Shown piece after piece: positions 1 through 9,560 of a DNA stretch of 64,000 nt. Position 1 is the first letter of the stretch; each line of letters starts with the position of its first letter. Under the pieces are notes generated by a model. That model did no database searches. It was not told the DNA's origin and saw only the letters and a list, made by a program, of their open reading frames with translations. The position numbers were made by a program, and so were the translations under genes. Origin of the DNA: Triglochin maritima (Eukaryota; Streptophyta; Magnoliopsida; Alismatales; Juncaginaceae); contig OY821775.1 in assembly GCA_963682175.1 (NCBI GenBank), forward strand, positions 2,418,001 to 2,482,000. Direction: 5' to 3'.

Positions 1-150
1 AATTCCTTTTAAATGTCAGCTTTACCATCCTTTGGCTAAGTGTTTAAATATTTTGCTTTTGAATTATTTATATTTGTCAAGAATTCTGACTAATATTTTC
101 CAAAAAAAAACCCTGTAATTTTTCTGAGAGCAATTATCTTGTGATATCAG

Positions 151-347
151 GCCAACCATGATTCTTTATGGCATCAACAACATCCGAGATCTCTTTGGTC
201 CTAAGGTACGGTTGGTCGTACTGTATATTTTGCACGTTATGCGTGGATCCCCTAATTCATAGGTACATAAAAATGTTTTTCTTCTGGTTTCAGGTCAGCT
301 TCGATCTTATAAGGAAAAACCCAATATGCCGTCTTGGAATGGAGTAG
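151..347 (+). CDS. 3' end of an unrecognised gene (last two exons)
   Basis: Two short blocks read through as one protein end. Exon 151-205 follows an ATATCAG acceptor and is left by a GTACGG donor. Exon 294-347 follows a TTTCAG acceptor and ends at TAG (345-347). Spliced, they give about 35 residues, including MILYGINNIRDLFGPK and ending NPICRLGME. The phase matches across the 88-bp intron. The rest of the gene lies upstream of the window. I do not recognise the family from so short a tail. The splice sites are convincing, but with no upstream exons visible this could also be a chance pairing. Confidence 0.45.
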
Positions 348-2603
348 ACATCGCGTGGCTCTATTTACAGTGAGTTATATTAGATTTACTGTTTGCATGG
401 AAAGATTTCTCCGAAGGTAATTTATCAGCTCCAATTTTTATGATGTTGGTGTGGTTTGGTAACCCACCGTCTCCATTATTTGTTGTATAATGTCAATTTC
501 TTGTCGTAGTAAAAGATAATTATCTACAATCATGAAGGTGCTGTTGTTTTTTAATATTTTTATTGTCTACTCTTTGTGTTCAAGTTCTTGGTAAGGTTAA
601 ATTTTTTCCTTTCCCGAGCTGTACTTGTATATACATGAAGAGTAGTCAAGTTTTTGTCTCGCAATCAAGCATATATATGCCAGTTCATGGCTCCTTCCTT
701 TAATGAAAAAACTACCTACTATTTTAAAAAAAACATATTTATGTCAATTTCTTCTGTTTTCTTCACTTAGATATTCAACACAGTAAGCATAGGGAAACCG
801 AAGGTTGTCAGGGGCATCCCAACTTTAGGCACCTATCATTGAGGTGCGAGCTATTTACCTGCCATGAAAGAGTTTGATTGCTTTTGGTGCTTTTACTCCG
901 GTCTTTAAGGTCAAACTACCTTTCAGGAGTAGCCTTTCACTTCAGAGTTCGGACTGCATATGTTCCAAATTTAACAAATGAGCCACTACTGTTGGAGACT
1001 TTTTTAAAGCAAATACTAATTCGTTGCAGTCGAATCAAAGTGATCCTTTAGGAACTTTAAGGTAGATCATTCCTATCCTGTCCTATCAGGAGAAGCTACT
1101 TCAAAGCTAAGAACGTTTTCTACAAATGATGTTTTTGGCTTGCAGATCAGTAAAAAACACCTACAAATATACAATGGCCTGTTATTTTAGTGGTTCACAA
1201 TCACAGACATAATAATTGACAGACTTGTCAAGAGTACGAAGTAGTGTCCATTTTAAGCAGAGTCCAAATGCTTTGATGAAGGTGTTAGATGCATGTGTTA
1301 AATTCACCGGTGTAACGCATCACTGGATGCAACAATGACAAATGGACCTGTAGACAGTACATGTGGGTTGAAGGCCAACTTGATCAAGTTGTCCTTCCTC
1401 CCAAATGGACCTGTAGACATTTCAGTGTCTGTCACAACATTAGTATCCATTTCAATGCTTACTATCTACGATTGTGCTGTTTCTTTCTCCCTCTTCATGT
1501 GAGGTTCAGTGGGTACACATGGCTTGGGTCACATTGTCGAAGAAAAGTCTTTAAAAGACCAGGAATGCCTACAAGTTGGGAAACAAGGGAGCTATTAAAA
1601 ACTTGTCCTTCCACTCTCCATCCATCTCTCTTTCCTTTCATCTTTACAATTGAAAGTGTAACTTCTGATACTAACTTTTTATTCAAAGGTGGTCGGATTA
1701 CTGTTAAAAAGAATTATCAATCTCTTTTGAAAGGTGAACTGGCAAAAAACCTCAGGTTTTGTACTTGTTATTTCACCTTCGTACTTGTTGAAAGAGTTTT
1801 GTTTCGATAAAACTTCGTGACGAATCTCTTTGTTGCTGCTTTCAGCCAATCTAAGTTCGTAATTTTACTTCTTTCCCGAATCCCAAATCAATTTCGTCGT
1901 TCCAATTGTGTTTTGATTTGTTACTGACGATCGATCGTCCTAAAAGTATAACTCTTATGACTATTGATTGTGTGTTGAGGGTTGATTAGATTGAGATTGA
2001 AAGTTTGAAAACTTTCAAAGAAGATGTCCACTGTTGGTGTGAGCACTCCTATAATGATCCATAATCTTCTTTTTCAGGAACATTTACAGTCCTGTCCCAG
2101 TGGCTGTGGATGCACATGTCTTATCGCCAGCAAATGTGCAAATGCCACGTGTCAAACCCCCACTCAAAGTGTTGGTATCCAACAAACTTTGAGATGCATG
2201 TTGTCACATACTCACATGGGAGCAAAGGCAATGATTGTACTAGACTTTGTTGTTTCACATGGAGGTGGTATGTCTTGAATTTGGGTCCCCCCACCCCACC
2301 GCACCCTAACCATCCGGCCCAACCCCCACTTTTAAGTTTTAACTCCATATTTATGTCCATATTTTGCCCAATATATTCGGAGAAGGATGGTATTACCTTT
2401 CCAAAGTAAAATAATTGTTAAAGGAATTGTAAGTGCACTCCCTTTTTAGTCACTATCATCAACTACTGAGTCGTCAATTCTTCATTTTATTATTTACATC
2501 CTTAGTACATTGTTAGTGTGAGTGCTGAAAATTGTTGGTAATTAAAAAATGTCCTTTTTAGATAAACGTGTTTCTACTTTGGATCCACGTTTAGAGTTTA
2601 CTT
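348..2603. other. Gene-free stretch; nothing recognised
   Basis: This is AT-rich sequence after the stop of the first gene. It may hold that gene's 3' UTR. A 149-codon open frame at 1361-1810 has no recognisable domain and unconvincing composition, so I did not call it. No RNA gene or repeat was recognised. Confidence 0.4.
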
Positions 2604-2769
2604 TGTTGAAACAACGTTCAGGTAGTGGTCACCTACGCGGTAGGCGACCTCCTGTCGCGGTGGTCGTCTGGGCGACCACCACCTTTCGCCTGGGCGAGAG
2701 CCGTTGGAGTCTCATTTTTTATTTTATTTTTATTTTCAAAAATTACAAGTTTGCTACTACCCCAAATCC

Positions 2770-2777
2770 TATATAAA
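2770..2777 (+). promoter_or_regulatory. TATA box of the hAT transposase gene
   Basis: TATATAAA lies 276 bp upstream of the first transposase ATG (3053) and is followed by a pyrimidine-rich CTTCTTCTTC leader, an ordinary plant core-promoter layout. It sits just inside the left subterminal repeats, so the element carries its own promoter. Confidence 0.5.
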
Positions 2778-3052
2778 CCCCTCCAAACATCTTCATTTTT
2801 CACACATCTCTCATTCTCTTCTTCTTCATAATTCTATTCTCATCATCAAGTTTCCTAATCACCAAGTTTTTGCGATTAAGTCTCTCGTCTGGTGCTTAGT
2901 TTTGAAGTTGGAAAGTGAAGTCTCTGATCCGGTTCTTCATTCTTCAACCGCCAAAATCAAGTGTACTCTTTCTAACTTCTCTTTTGAATTAAATTAATTA
3001 GTATTTTATTTTCATATTAGTCTAAATTTGTATATTAGTCTAGTTTTAAGAT

Positions 3053-5534
3053 ATGACTTACGTACCCGACACTAGTCTCCCTATGCATCACGAGAGTTAC
3101 AATGACCTAAAACCTACCCATACAAATGACCATGGTTGGAATACTGCCCATTACATTAGTACTAATGATAAAAATTGCATTGTCTATCAGTTATGTGGTA
3201 AGGAAACTAGAGGTGGTATAACCCGTCACAAACAACATCTTGCACACACACCCGGTAGCAATGCTAGACCTTGTGATAAAGTTCCTGACTCTAGTAAACA
3301 AGACATAACTGCATACATGATTAGAAACAGTAGGACATTACAAAACGAAAATGTATGTCTTGATGATTATGTAAACCGAGAAAACATAGAATTTGATCTG
3401 GAAATTGGGTCGTGTTCCGGTTCTGCTCGGACCCCAACCTCCCGTTCTCGCCCCGTTCCTGGTCGAAAGAGACAAAAACAACGTTTGTGGGTACTATTTT
3501 GCGGACGTGGAAATGACGTGGTTTTCAGCCTCCAACAAAAAACCATCGAAAGAACCTTTAAAAAAGAAGATAGGAAAATAATTAATTAAAAATGGTCTAG
3601 GCTTTTCTATAGATGTGGTATATCATTCAACACTGTAAGGATGCCTGAGTGGAAGGAAGCAATATCCGCTACTTGTACTTACGGACCCAGACTTAAACTC
3701 ATGACGTATCATGAAGTTAGTGACTCGTGCCTTTAACAGGAAATTGACTACACTAGAGGTATACTAGAGTCGTACAAACAAGATTGGGCAACATACGAGT
3801 GCACGTTGATGACAGATGGCTGGACTGATAGGTCCGGTAGGAATATAATCAATTTTCTAGTAAATTGTCTGACAGGTACCATGTTCATGAGGTTTGTAGA
3901 TGCTTCTGGTCACTCTCACACAGCAGACTACATGTACAAGTTGATGGACAAGGTAGTTGGCGAGATTGGCGAAGAACACGTTGTTCAGGTGGTCACCGAC
4001 AACGCTGCCGCGTACGTACTTGCCGGTAGAATGTTGCAGCAAAAAAAGAGATTGTTTTGGACTCCCTGTGCAGCGCATTGTATCGATCTCATCTTGGAGG
4101 ATATTGGCAAGATGTTTTTGAAGACTATTGTTTTAGCTCGTAAGATCATCAAACATTTCAACAGCTCTGCCATGTTGTTGAAGAGGATGTGAATTGTCAT
4201 TGAAGGGAACTTGCTATGCCCTGCTGTCACGAGATTTGCCACCACCTTTCTGAGTTTGCAAAGGTTGTTCCTGAAGAAAGACAAACTTCGAGCCTTTGTT
4301 GATTCCCGGAGTACAACGATCCTAATGCAAGTTGGATAAAGAACAAGAAAAAGAAGGAGATCTCTACTGAAGTTGCCGAGACCATTCTACAAAGTGGTTT
4401 CTGGACCAACGTCGTGAAGGCACTAAAGGCCTCACAACCTATGGTCCAGGTTCTTAGACTTGTTGACGGCGATGAGAAACCACTGATGGGATATCTGTGT
4501 GATGCAATGGAGAAAGTCAAAGAACAAATCATGAGGAACTTTGACGGAAACCCGAGGTTATACAAGCAAGTCATCGACCTCATCGACACCAGGTGGGGTC
4601 CAGGGAAGATGATGTACTCACCGCTACACTTAGATGATTTCTTACTCAACTCTGGTACCTTCTTCTCCGTCCCACCTCAGGATCGAAATGTAGCTTTCAA
4701 TGAGCATATGCTTGGATTCATGGATGTCGTAGAGCGGCACGTCCCCACTCCTGCAGAACAAGACAAGATTTGCGGTCTACTTGATCGTTACAAGAACTTC
4801 CTCAGAATATTCTCGAGGGATATGGTCGTCAGACAAAGGTCGGAAAGAAGACCTATAGATTGGTGGCAATCTTATGGCGCAGACATGAGAGAGACCGCAT
4901 TACAGAGGTTGACCCTGAGGGTGTTGGGATTGACATGCTCGGCATCAGGTTGTGAGCGGAATTGGAGTGTCTTCGAGCAGTTGCACTCGACGAGAAGGAA
5001 CATGTTGGTTGTGAAGAAGATGAATGACTTGGTGTATGTGAACTACAACCAAAAGTTAAGGCAAAAGTTTCAGCAAATGATGGAGAAGCCCAGATTTTAT
5101 GACCCATCAGTGTGGACTACGATCTCTTCGACGAGCATCCATGGTTGGTAGAAACTGAAGATCCGGTCTTCGCTGGAGAGGAGCTTACATGGGCCGATGT
5201 CGAGGAAGCAGTTTTAGGACATTCTTCTTCACGGAGACGCTTTGCTCGATCCATGTCCACTGCATCTGACGCGCGGTGTTCCACTGCATCTGACGCGCCA
5301 TTATTAGGTGGTGGCATGGATGATGTCATCGCTCACATTAGTTCTAGAGATCCAGGTGCATCGCGTTCTCAACCACCGATGGACATCGACGAGCAATATG
5401 TCCAATCCGACGATGAAGAAACTGAAGAAGATGATGTCTACGTCGACAATCCGAACGAGAACCACTCTGACGACTCTAATGGTGGTGGAGGGTATGATAT
5501 GGTTCCCAGTTGGACATTAGATCAATGTGTCTAA
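3053..5534 (+). pseudogene. hAT-family transposase pseudogene (BED finger, DUF659, C-terminal dimerisation domain)
   Basis: All parts of a plant hAT transposase are present in order. A BED-type zinc finger lies near 3140-3250 (GGITRHKQHLA). The DUF659 catalytic region runs from about 3770 to 4190 (TLMTDGWTDRSGRNIINFL, VVQVVTDNAA, WTPCAAHCIDLILEDIGK). The C-terminal dimerisation domain is at about 4870-5060 (LTCSASGCERNWSVFEQLH, NDLVYVNYNQKLR). An acidic tail ends at 5534. The frame is broken by in-frame stops at 3587, 3734 and 4190 and by frameshifts near 4304 and near 5110 (about one base lost), so no intact transposase can be made. The first finger cysteine is tyrosine (codon TAT at 3185). 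The stop at 3587 lies in a poorly conserved linker and could be part of an intron; the others hit conserved blocks. These proteins bind element ends and cut DNA in the nucleus. Confidence 0.92.
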
Positions 5535-5931
5535 TGGAATTAGTTAGTTAGCTTGTAATTCTAATTTTTCTCTTATCTGCTATTGTATGAACTCTGAGTT
5601 ACCTTTGTAATCATACTACTAAGCAATAAATTGTATACCTAAGTGTTTAGGTGGGTAGATGGGGTGCCTAGTGAGGCCTTGGTCGAGGAACTAGGTGTCT
5701 TTTCGAAGTCTAAACATATATGATATTTTTAGATAATATTTGTGTATTTTTTCCTATTTTTCCCGATTTTTCCTGATTTTTCATCTTTTTTATAAAATTA
5801 AATTAAATTAAAAAAAAGACCACCCAGACTTGTGCGGTCGCACAACCGCCTAGGTGATCGCCCAGGCCACCAGACGCCCCTGGTCGCCTAGGCGGTCCGT
5901 GAACATTGCGTTGAAATGATAATTAAATATG

Positions 5932-6135
5932 GTTTTATCTCTCTAATGGCCACCGGCTCACTGTGCTTAAAGCTGCTCGATGTAGTTTTCACGTGCAAAG
6001 TTGTTTATGTAAGATAGTTGCTTTTCTTATCAAGTTGAAATTGCCGTATTTATGTAAGATATGTGTGCACATAAAAACTACAGTGAGCTATAAGTACAGT
6101 GAGCTGGTAGCCACTAGAGTGTAGAGAGATAAAAC
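5932..6135. mobile_element. 204-bp MITE-like inverted-repeat element
   Basis: The termini are exact 14-bp inverted repeats: GTTTTATCTCTCTA at 5932-5945 and its complement at 6122-6135. Similarity continues inward for about 60 bp on each arm: GGCCACCGGCTCACTGTGCTT on the left against the complement of AAGTACAGTGAGCTGGTAGCC on the right, then TGTAGTTTT and CACGTGCA against TATGTGCA. The unit is short, has no coding capacity and can fold into a long hairpin. No clean target duplication was found at these borders, so the superfamily is not assigned. It lies 24 bp from the hAT right end. Confidence 0.6.
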
Positions 6136-7294
6136 AGAGAGATATTGTTGAGGCTTGTTTGAATTTTAATTTGTATATGATGAGGTTTTATTCATTAACA
6201 TCAATTCAGATCGGCTTAAAATTCCTGTAATGTTTGGATAATTAGTTACCTTTTGCATCTCCATTTGTGAGGGGGGTAAAGAGCTACTTGCCCTTGCCCA
6301 CAGCCTATCAAAATAACAACGACAGTAGTTGCAAAAAAAACAAAATCAGTACGCTCATCCTTACGCTAGATAGATGTTTAAACTTTAAAGTCAGAGGTGT
6401 AGATTGTTTTTTTTTTGAAGCAGTTTCATTGCATAAATAAAAACAAGCCCAACCATGAACACGATTGTGCTATCATCCATAATTACGGTAACTCAAAATA
6501 AACTCTGTAGCCTAGGTGTTCCAGCCACTATGGTTGTTAGATTACAACACAAAAGGCAAGTTTATGCAACCATAGATATCATCCCATAATCCACCCTTTT
6601 ACAGTCCCACAAATAACTAAAATGACTTCCCGCCAATACATAATAGATCTAAGGAATTGGACAATACATGTGCCAAATTATTTGATATGCCTCGAAAAAT
6701 TCTATCATTCCCCTCACCATATAGTCGAAAAAAAATACATTCAGGAATTCATTCCATTCCGAGTCAGTTAAATCAAGTTGATTAAAAACTCCTCTCCTGA
6801 ATTCATTATTAATACATGGTACGAGATTAAGATCAATAATGGAAGCAATATTGAATGAATAAATGATTTATCGATTCGTTTATAATCCCGCGTAATGGGC
6901 ATGCCAGATCCAAATCAATTCCTCTTTTAGTGAGGTTGTCATTTAATAGCCAATTGAAAATCTTAATTTTTGGCGTAGCAATCGATCTCAATATTTGATT
7001 TAATAGAGAATAGCGTGGATCTCTATTATCGATAAGTTTATCTAATGATCTTGTTCAAAATATCCCCTCCTTACTGCATGTCCAGCTCCTTTTATCCATG
7101 TCATTATTAGGCGTGAAACTTAGAGAGCATATAATCTACTTATTTGTGCTCCATTCAATTCGTTTTTGAATCTATGTTTGAACCATATTGTTGTGATTGG
7201 ATTTGACTCTCAAAACCGTAATTTTTTAATATAATAAAATAAAAATTAAAAATTCGAAATTTAGGAAAAAAATTTTTTTTTTCCAAAACTAGGT

Positions 7295-7354
7295 GGATCG
7301 CGGGTGGGAACCGCGATCCGTGCCCCCACGGATCGCGGTTCCCACCCGCGATCC
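7295..7354. repeat. 60-bp perfect nested palindrome (GC-rich)
   Basis: Two perfectly complementary 28-base arms (7295-7322 and 7327-7354) surround a CCCC loop. Each arm contains GGATCGCGG and its complement CCGCGATCC around a 10-base spacer or less, so each is itself a hairpin. The sequence can form one long hairpin or two small ones (cruciform). It stands out sharply from the AT-rich surroundings. A single half unit (CACGGATCGCGGTTCGTG) recurs near 7401-7418. Confidence 0.85.
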
Positions 7355-7559
7355 GTCTCTCCCGCCAAAAAATTTTTTTTTTTTTTTTTTTTGAAAATTT
7401 CACGGATCGCGGTTCGTGAATTTTTTTTTTAATTTTTTTTTAATTTCTTTATTTCTGTTTTTCTTTTTTATTATAATTATTTTTAATCTTTTTCAAAATA
7501 TGTTTTCTAATTTATATTATTTTTTAAAAATTTAAAAATTTGTTTTTAATTTTTTCAAA

Positions 7560-8800
7560 AATCGACCTCCAAATCACGTCGATAACCCGACGTATTGAAT
7601 TGTTAGGGTATTTTATACAATAAAAAAACAAAATTTATTTGTCAGAATAATAAATTATTTGCAACTAAATATTAAACAAACACTAAAACTAATTAAAACA
7701 AAAAATTGGTAACGTTGTCGAAAATTCGTAGGGTATACATACATTACAAACAGTTTTGGAGGTCGATACAGCAAAAAATTAAAAACACAATTAAATTTTT
7801 TTTTAAAATAATAACAATTACAAAACATATTTTGGAAAGAAATATAATAAAAAAACTTAGTTAAAATGATTTAAAAAAAATCAAAACATAAAACACTACG
7901 ACTAAAATCCGTGATTTTATTTATTTTCTTTTATTGTTTTTGATTTTTTCGGTTTTCTGTTTTAGTTTTTTTTCTTCTGTTTTTCTTTTTTATTTTAATT
8001 ATTTATAATTTTTTTAAAATCTTTTTTTTAAAATATGTTTTCTAATTAATATTATTTATTAAAAAAAATTTAATTTTGTTTTTAATTTTTTCAAGAAACG
8101 ACCTCCAAATCACGTCGATAACTCGACGTGTATTGAATTGTTAGGGTATTTTATACAATATAAAAACAAAATTTATTAGTTAGAATAATAAATTATTTAA
8201 AACTGAATATTAAATAAACCATAAAACTAATTAAAACAAAAAATTGGTAACGTTGTCAAAAATTCGTATGGTGTACACACATTACAAACATTTTGGAGGT
8301 CGATACAGCAAAAAAATAAAAACACAATTCAAAATTTTTAAAAATTAATAACAATTACAAAACATATTTTGAAATATATATATATATATAAAACATAGTT
8401 AAAATGATTTGTAAAAAAACAAAACATAAAATCAAAAACAATAAAAGAAATTAAAAAAGTCACGGATTTTGATTTTTTTAAAATCGTTTTAACTATGTTT
8501 TTTATTATATTTATTTTCAAAATATGTTTTGTAATTGTTATTATTTTTTAAAATTTTTTAATTGTGTTTTTAATTTTTTGCTGTATCGACCTCCAAAAAT
8601 ATTTACAATGTGTGTACACCCTACTAATTTTTGATAACGTTTCGAATTTTTTGTTTTTATTAGTTTTAGTGTTTGTTTAATATTCAGTTGTAAATAATTT
8701 ATTAATCTGGCTAAAAAAATTTGTTTTTTTATTGTATAAAATACCCTAACATTTCAATACGTCTGGTTATCGACGTGATTTAGAGGTCGATTATTGGAAA
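7560..8800. repeat. Three related ~230-bp blocks, two direct and one inverted
   Basis: Block 1 (about 7560-7790) and block 2 (about 8098-8325) share, in order, CGACCTCCAAATCACGTCGA, TTGTTAGGGTATTTTATACA, GGTAACGTTGTC and TTTGGAGGTCGATACAGCAA. Block 3 (about 8578-8800) carries the same words in reverse complement. The arrangement implies an internal tandem duplication within one arm of a larger inverted repeat. No coding potential was seen. Confidence 0.8.
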
Positions 8801-8964
8801 AATTAAAAATAATTTTAAAAAATTTAGAAAAATAATATAAATTAGAAAACTTATTTTGAAAAAAAAGATTTAAAAAAAGATTACAAATAATTACAATAAA
8901 AAATAAAAACAGAAAAGAAAAAACAAAATCAAAAAATCAAAAAAAAAATTTTTTTTGGCGGGAA

Positions 8965-9060
8965 CACGGATCGCGGGTGTGACCCGCGATCCGTGCTCCA
9001 CGGATCGCGGGTGGGAACCGCGATCCGTGCCCCACAGATCGCGGGTCACACCCGCGATCC
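8965..9060. repeat. Cluster of three GGATCGCGG palindromic modules
   Basis: Three consecutive modules of about 31 bp are separated by 3-base linkers. Each has the form GGATCGCGG...CCGCGATCC (third module with AGATCGCGG). The central spacers differ (GTGTGAC, GTGGGAA, GTCACAC). The first and third spacers are mutually complementary, so the whole cluster can also fold end to end. This is the right-hand counterpart of the 7295-7354 palindrome. Confidence 0.8.
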
Positions 9061-9560
9061 ACCTAGTTTTGGAAAAAATTTTTTTTTTTTCCTAAATTTC
9101 GAATTTTTAAATTTTTTTTATTATATTAAAAAATTACGGTCTCAAAAGCTATTTAATGTAATCCATGGTTGTTTGAAAGACCTACAAAGTTGAGGTTCTA
9201 CATCTGCAAGTATTATTCTTATATTTCTTTTTGATAATTGTGAGGCATAATGAGTTTTTGTTGGTCAATACTTCCCAAAGTTTTTTTTCACCCTTAAGGC
9301 AAGACTATGATGTTCTATATTGAGTAATCCTAGTCCACCATATATATTTTTTAATCTTGATTTACTTTTTTTCCCAAACTACCAAGTTTTTAATGTTGGA
9401 ATGTTATTTTGCATTATTCCAAGGGAAGTTCCTTCTCAGCTTATCCATTTTCTTTATAACACCCTATGGTGTTTTATGAAATGTCATGTAATATGATGAA
9501 ACAGGGGGTTTTGTTGACAATCTCTAGTATATTGCTTTTTTTTGGTCTTACCATCTTCTG

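Larger units (their letters stand above)
2612..5908 (+). mobile_element. Complete but inactive hAT transposon (3,297 bp) with TIRs and 8-bp target duplication
   Basis: The left end starts CAACGTTCA at 2612. The right end, read on the minus strand from 5908, starts CAATGTTCA, so the termini match at 8 of 9 bases and fit the CARTGTTC-type ends of plant hAT elements. The flanks are TGTTGAAA (2604-2611) and CGTTGAAA (5909-5916), an 8-bp duplication with one mismatch, which is the length hAT transposases make. Subterminal blocks at 2625-2700 and 5818-5900 are GC-rich. They repeat GGCGACC/GGTCGCC and CCTAGGCG-like words in both orientations, as expected for transposase-binding subterminal repeats. 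The interior holds a broken hAT transposase gene. The element can only be mobile if supplied with transposase in trans. Confidence 0.9.
7216..9139. mobile_element. 1,924-bp inverted-repeat DNA element with perfect 8-bp target duplication
   Basis: The flanks are identical 8-mers, TCTCAAAA at 7208-7215 and 9140-9147. Immediately inside are inverted termini starting CCGTAATTTTTTAATATAAT on the left and on the complemented right. They remain similar for about 85 bp up to the sequence CCAAAACTAGGTGG. The interior is mostly A+T-rich and non-coding, with three related blocks of about 230 bp: 7560-7790 and 8098-8325 direct, 8578-8800 inverted. The two ends carry GC-rich palindromic clusters. There is no transposase, so it is non-autonomous. 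An 8-bp duplication fits hAT, or a short-TSD Mutator-like (foldback or TIR-MULE) element. It sits inside a LINE remnant. Confidence 0.8.
6417..9560 (-). mobile_element. LINE (non-LTR retrotransposon) remnant, interrupted by another element
   Basis: The minus strand reads through typical plant LINE ORF2 C-terminal motifs. From 9470 down to 9150 the motifs are RNFPWNNA, VVWEKK and GGLGLLNIEHHSLALRVKK, the segment after the reverse-transcriptase core. From 7205 down to 6860 comes a zf-RVT-like block containing DPRYSLLNQILRSIATPKIK, FNWLLNDNLTKRGIDLDLACP and NESI. The 3' end, on the minus strand, is TTTATGCAATGAAACTGCTTC followed by an A-run (T-run 6417-6426 on the plus strand), a normal LINE tail. 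Stops and frameshifts are frequent. The upstream limit near 9560 is uncertain and no target duplication was identified. The 7216-9139 element splits it. Confidence 0.75.

Noticed and set aside
1361..1810. 149-codon open frame
   Set aside because: No domain, no family resemblance, cysteine and phenylalanine-rich low-information composition, and no promoter or splice context; probably chance.
8993..9193. 66-codon frame in the inverted-repeat element
   Set aside because: It runs through the palindrome cluster and a poly-T/A tract; no coding character.
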